Shown here in pieces: positions 60,178 through 64,000 of a stretch of 64,000 nt of DNA; position 1 is the stretch's first letter; every line of letters begins with the position of its first letter. The translations under genes and the position numbers were made by a program. The notes below the pieces were generated by a model. That model did no database searches and was not told the DNA's origin. It saw nothing but the letters and a program-made list of their open reading frames with translations. The stretch spans positions 37,265,296 to 37,329,295 of the forward strand of contig NC_030386.2 of NCBI RefSeq assembly GCF_001625215.2. The letters are read 5' to 3'. The stretch is from Daucus carota subsp. sativus (lineage: Eukaryota > Streptophyta > Magnoliopsida > Apiales > Apiaceae).

Positions 60178-60186
60178 AAACCCTAA
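60178..60186 (-). promoter_or_regulatory. Telo-box at the ValRS promoter
   Basis: AAACCCTAA on the plus strand, immediately upstream of the presumed first exon; the same motif lies near the RPL24 start. Confidence 0.6.
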
Positions 60187-60626
60187 TGCTGTGTGCGTAA
60201 ATAACAACTAAATATATGTCAGCGACTCAGCGTCAAAGTTAAGTCGTGTGTTAACGGTAAATATATACTTATAAAGTATTTCCAAATATATTATTATTTA
60301 TGAATTTATCTCGTGGTTTTTATAAAATTTGTTTTTTATTAATGTGTTATAGGTAATAATTTAATTGTAATCAGAAGCATAGGACCCCAGTCTAAAATTC
60401 AAATTTTAGGGACATCCAGTAAATTTTCAAAAATATATAATAAAAAAGTAAAAATATTGTATGAACAACTTATTATTATGGGTAATTTTTATCAAAACAA
60501 AATTTTAAAAATATTAAGTTACTGAAAAAAAATATTTGAAACTAATTTCGGATTTTAAAGTCTACTTTATTTTTAACTCTAAGCCAGTTTTTGACTTATT
60601 TCACATGCAAACATCTTTCTGTTCAG
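60187..60626. other. Intergenic between ValRS and a hAT-like MITE
   Basis: AT-rich promoter-side DNA of the ValRS gene. No gene or further element recognised. Confidence 0.5.
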
Positions 60627-61070
60627 GGGTCGTTTGGTTCGCGCTTTCCTGGTATCAGGTATGGGTTTTGTTCATTCCAAACCCATACCTGGTGTTTGGT
60701 TGAAAATTTTCTTCTCTCAACCCCATTCCTCAAACCCACAAGGTATGAGATTTTCATACCCAAGGGGAGGTGGGTATGAAACATGGGTTTCAGGAATCAA
60801 ACTCTTTTCCTTTTATTTTCATTACTATTTTTATCATTTCATGTAGATTATTAATACAAAATGAAATTAATGACTCAAAAATATATATAAATATTAATTT
60901 AATAATATTTTAAATTAATTACAATTAATAACTCATAAATATTATAATTCAACCATATTTATTCCACCACTCAACCAAACACCTGATATCAGATATGATA
61001 CCTCAAACCCATACCAGCTTAACCCGATTCCTCATTCCAACCCCATACCCCCTTTCCAACCAAACGACCC
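60627..61070. mobile_element. hAT-type MITE (444 bp)
   Basis: Ends GGGTCGTTTGGTTCG and CCAACCAAACGACCC form inverted repeats; subterminal 'aaacccatacc'/'ggtatgggtt' strings recur in both orientations. The flanks (gttcag and gtcag) give only an imperfect duplication. It lies between the ValRS promoter and the 3' end of PGAP3. Confidence 0.7.
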
Positions 61071-61471
61071 GTCAGAGAGTTAAGAGCGAACCAGCTTTAA
61101 ACCCAAACAGCTGCCACCGAAAGAGTATATATATGATGAAGTAAATTCTACCCATTAAATGTTTTGCGCTGCTTAGTTAACAGTAAACACTGCCAGATAC
61201 CATATACACATATCCCATATGAGTTCACTACACTAAAAATCAAACAAAAATCATATATTTGAGTCTAATTACAGAATACATGTAAACAACAGTATACAGA
61301 ACCAAATTGATCAATCATGACCAATCAAACAGAAAATAAACAAAGAAACTCACGATAACCAGCATTTACATAAATGCAAAACGTGAGAAAAAAGCCATAG
61401 CTCCTACCGTGGAATTAACAAAGACGCGGAAAAGTTAATACAATCCACCAGCTGTCGGCACAAGGTAGTTT
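61071..61471. other. 3' flank of the PER1/PGAP3 gene
   Basis: Mostly the presumed 3' UTR and downstream flank of the minus-strand PGAP3 gene. No other feature recognised. Confidence 0.45.
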
Positions 61472-64000
61472 TTATTTTATCTTCCTGATTAGGGCTGATG
61501 TTCTGAATTCACTGTCATCCCTGATGAAGCTCCACCAGAGGAAACTGAGTGGTACGGTCGTTGCATGCCAGAGTGCATGAGCATCCACAAATCCTTTGTA
61601 GGGCGGGAAGTCGTATATCTCTAATAGACTGGCAAGACCTCCTCCGATCACAACCACCCATAACTTCCAGCGAGATGGATGATGAGTGACCCCAGCCCAG
61701 ATTGCCCACAAAAGAATTTGCAATAAACCCATGGTCACACACACTTTCATGTTCAGACCTGCAATGTCAAATTTCGATATAAGGAACTTTCCACAAAGCT
61801 TAAAGTTGCATTAGAAGAGTATATTCAAACTTTTTCTCTTTCAAATAAAGAGTATGTTAACAGTCATGCTATCATCCCATATATTACCAAAAGTAAAAAT
61901 TTGCACTATGCGCTTACCATAGTCAAATTGGTAAAAATTAAGGTACAAAATATGAGTTGTCACAAATGCAAGCAGAGGAGCAGCAACCATAACCCTGGCA
62001 GCTTCGGTTCTCACACTAAAAACTCGTATTATAGCCAAAATAAGGGAAAATCCAAGCAGTGCAATAGCAGACGAGTAGTCTAGTTTCTCTGTTATATCAA
62101 CATCTCTGCAAATAGGGGGCAGATACAGTATGTTACTTACATAGAGTAAAGATTGTAAGTTGCAAAAAGCCAGAACAGCGCCTATAAAACATATAAAACA
62201 ATCAGGTTTGCTTTATTAACTTAATATATATATATATATATATAAGTATATATATAGAGAGAGAGAAGATGAGCTAATCCCTGTAACTACCAATAGGCTA
62301 CAGCCTATAACTTCTAAGACAACAATGACAAGCGTATTACACCCTCCCTTGACTATGATTTCAAAATGGTTATTCAATTAGTTAATATATTAGATTACAT
62401 ACTAAATATGTAGGGTAATGCAGTGGCAACATCATAAATCAATAAATGGAGGAAAGAATATTAGTAAATATTATTGTCCACTAATATTATATGCTCGGAG
62501 TTGCTTAAATCTAAAGGAAATATGCCCATATTTATTTAAACTGCAGAAATGCAGATCAAGGTACCCTGAAAAAAGAAAAGACTCGCCACTAGCATAGACA
62601 GACATTAACAGCCTATAAGCTGAATAACCCGATTGTTGCAACCAATCAGTTCTGAATGAGTTGACATATCAGACGATATGGAAAATATTAAAAAGTTCTC
62701 ACCCGGAATATTCTACATAAAAAAAAAATGGTCTTTGGTACGATATGACACCATATCTTTATTTTTCTGCATCTAAAATTAAAATTTGGTACTGGTAAAC
62801 TGCGGTGGTGCTTATTGTTAGAGAGCTTCACTCTTTGAATTCTGTTTCGTGTAACAAATTCAGCCTGGTGGCAATGATATAGGTCGTGAAACTTGCAACA
62901 CTGTTTGAACAGAGCAACTTTCACCCTGAATTTTTCGGAACAAACTCCTCGTTTTAGGAGCAATTTTCATCCTCTTGAGCGAGGATTTTCAATGCTTTTA
63001 AGGTGAGATCAGTTAGGTACCTCTGTCTCTTTTCCCAATATAAGTAAAAAATAAATATATCATTCTACTACCCCTTATGTTTAACTATCTTGCATCTAGT
63101 TTAACTGTTTAAAACCACACTTTGTCATTTCATCTAATACTTTGGTTGCCTTGACACTTCTTGTTGATGCAAAACACTCCCCCAATATAAATTGTGTATT
63201 TATCATCTAATTTACAATTCTTGCATACTATGGGGACTTTAACTCAAATATTTAATATTCATGGAAAAGATGGTGTTATTGTTAAAAAAATATGAAACAG
63301 TCTGAAATATCCTTCTAAAAGCTACAGCTAAAGAATTCAATCTAAAATGTCTCGATGGTGCAAATTATTCACTTCAAAAGCATATGCATGTTACTTGCCA
63401 CAGTCAAACCATAGCTACAGAATGAAGATTAAGTTAGAGGTTTGGGGATGCAACGTAATAACTACTCTTACAACTGTAAGTAAAGAATTAATATGATGCT
63501 GGTGGGTTTGGTAGAAACACTGTAACTTTCTTTGACTTTAAAGTGGCCTCTTATGTCACTGCTATGTTATAAGAATTTTCAGAAATTCTTAAATCAGTAT
63601 ATAGTAGTTGGTTGTCAATAAAGATAACATTAACAAATTAATAGTTGTTGAAAAAAGAGTAATGCCACAGCGTCAACAATTTTTCCCATATATACATGTA
63701 AATTCAACAAAGAATCAATATGTTTGATTAGGTTTTTTTCTTTCAAATTTTGGAAAAACTTCGCATGTTCACGTGTACTGCTAAATAAAGCAGTTAAGTG
63801 GATGGAGAAGCAGAAAGGAAGGTGGGGTGAGGAAGGCGACTGCTTACCGACTGTGAAAAACAGAACTCCAGAACCAGGCGTTCATTGATAAGATAGCATA
63901 GACATGCCACAAACCAGTGTATTCATAGTACGTCTTCCTGTCTGGCTTAAGAGGTAATTTGTAGTTCACAAGGATAAAAAAGGACACCCAACCTTGAAAC
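61472..64000 (-). CDS. PGAP3: PER1/PGAP3-like GPI-lipid remodelling protein (3' part)
   Basis: Three exons are in the window (63848 to the edge at 64000, 61918-62105, 61472-61758), joined in frame; the 5' part lies beyond 64000. They encode about the last 209 residues. PER1/PGAP3 proteins are multi-pass membrane proteins of the secretory pathway, in the CREST hydrolase superfamily, and remove an acyl chain from GPI anchors after attachment to proteins. Visible family motifs are KTYYEYTGLWHVYAILSMNA, WFWSSVFHSRD, KLDYSSAIALLGF, APLLAFVTTHILYLNFYQ and LEIYDFPPYKG followed by DAHALWHATT. The conserved Ser/His/Asp of the CREST core (FHSRD and HALWH) are present. Several hydrophobic segments fit transmembrane helices. 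The protein ends with a short basic tail, RKIK. The 1.7-kb intron 62106-63847 contains (TA)n/(GA)n repeats near 62226-62265. Confidence 0.93.

Noticed and set aside
61901-62083. Plus-strand frame over the PGAP3 exon
   Set aside because: Antisense shadow of the transmembrane-coding exon at 61918-62105.
62688-62963. 91-codon minus-strand frame in the PGAP3 intron
   Set aside because: It has no PER1-like sequence and the flanking exons already join in frame without it. Possibly transposon-derived, but nothing recognisable.

Overview
This window is nuclear DNA from a flowering plant. It is AT-rich, its genes have many introns with GT-AG borders, it carries a plant-type tRNA-Glu(UUC), and it is full of Stowaway, Tourist, hAT and Mutator-type miniature transposons (MITEs). 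The protein families (CBF/DREB factors with the full CBF signatures, an RS40/RS41-type SR protein, a BIG BROTHER-type RING ligase) point to a eudicot, possibly an asterid; I cannot name the species.

Layout. 0.4 kb: tRNA-Glu. 1.0-6.0 kb (-): seven-coding-exon RING-H2 ubiquitin ligase of the BIG BROTHER family. 6.1-8.1 kb: Stowaway MITEs, one nested in another. 9.1-10.3 kb (-): ribosomal protein eL24. 11.4-14.8 kb (-): Myb/SANT-like protein of the PIF/Harbinger-related plant family. 15.0-18.0 kb: Tourist-like MITE, a decayed fragment of an unrecognised gene, and a hAT element. 19.6-23.2 kb (-): SR splicing factor with an expanded 15-residue repeat array. 23.9-29.8 kb: transposon-rich block with a large palindromic element, a non-autonomous Helitron and a three-element nest. 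30.2 kb (+): a DREB-type AP2 factor. 31-37 kb: MITEs and an interrupted SINE. 37.7, 39.8 and 42.3 kb (+): three tandem intronless CBF/DREB1 genes. 43.6-60.0 kb (-): cytosolic-type valyl-tRNA synthetase in 21 coding exons, with a Mutator-like MITE, a Tourist MITE and a LINE ORF1 fragment in its introns. 61.5-64.0 kb (-): the 3' part of a PER1/PGAP3 gene that runs off the window.

How the genes relate. The three CBFs are a tandem family that would activate cold and dehydration genes through CRT/DRE elements. Their promoters share two CGCG-containing blocks, suggesting a common upstream regulator, plausibly CAMTA. The eL24 and ValRS genes both carry a telo-box by the transcript start, as many plant translation genes do. 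The other genes look like unrelated housekeeping or regulatory loci.

Exon borders were built by eye from reading-frame continuity, GT-AG sites and remembered family sequences; no alignment or transcript was available. The most interesting leads are an in-frame, AUG-less, presequence-like extension upstream of the ValRS start, the shared CGCG blocks of the CBF promoters, the 8 x 45 bp array in the SR gene, and the nested MITEs with intact target-site duplications.
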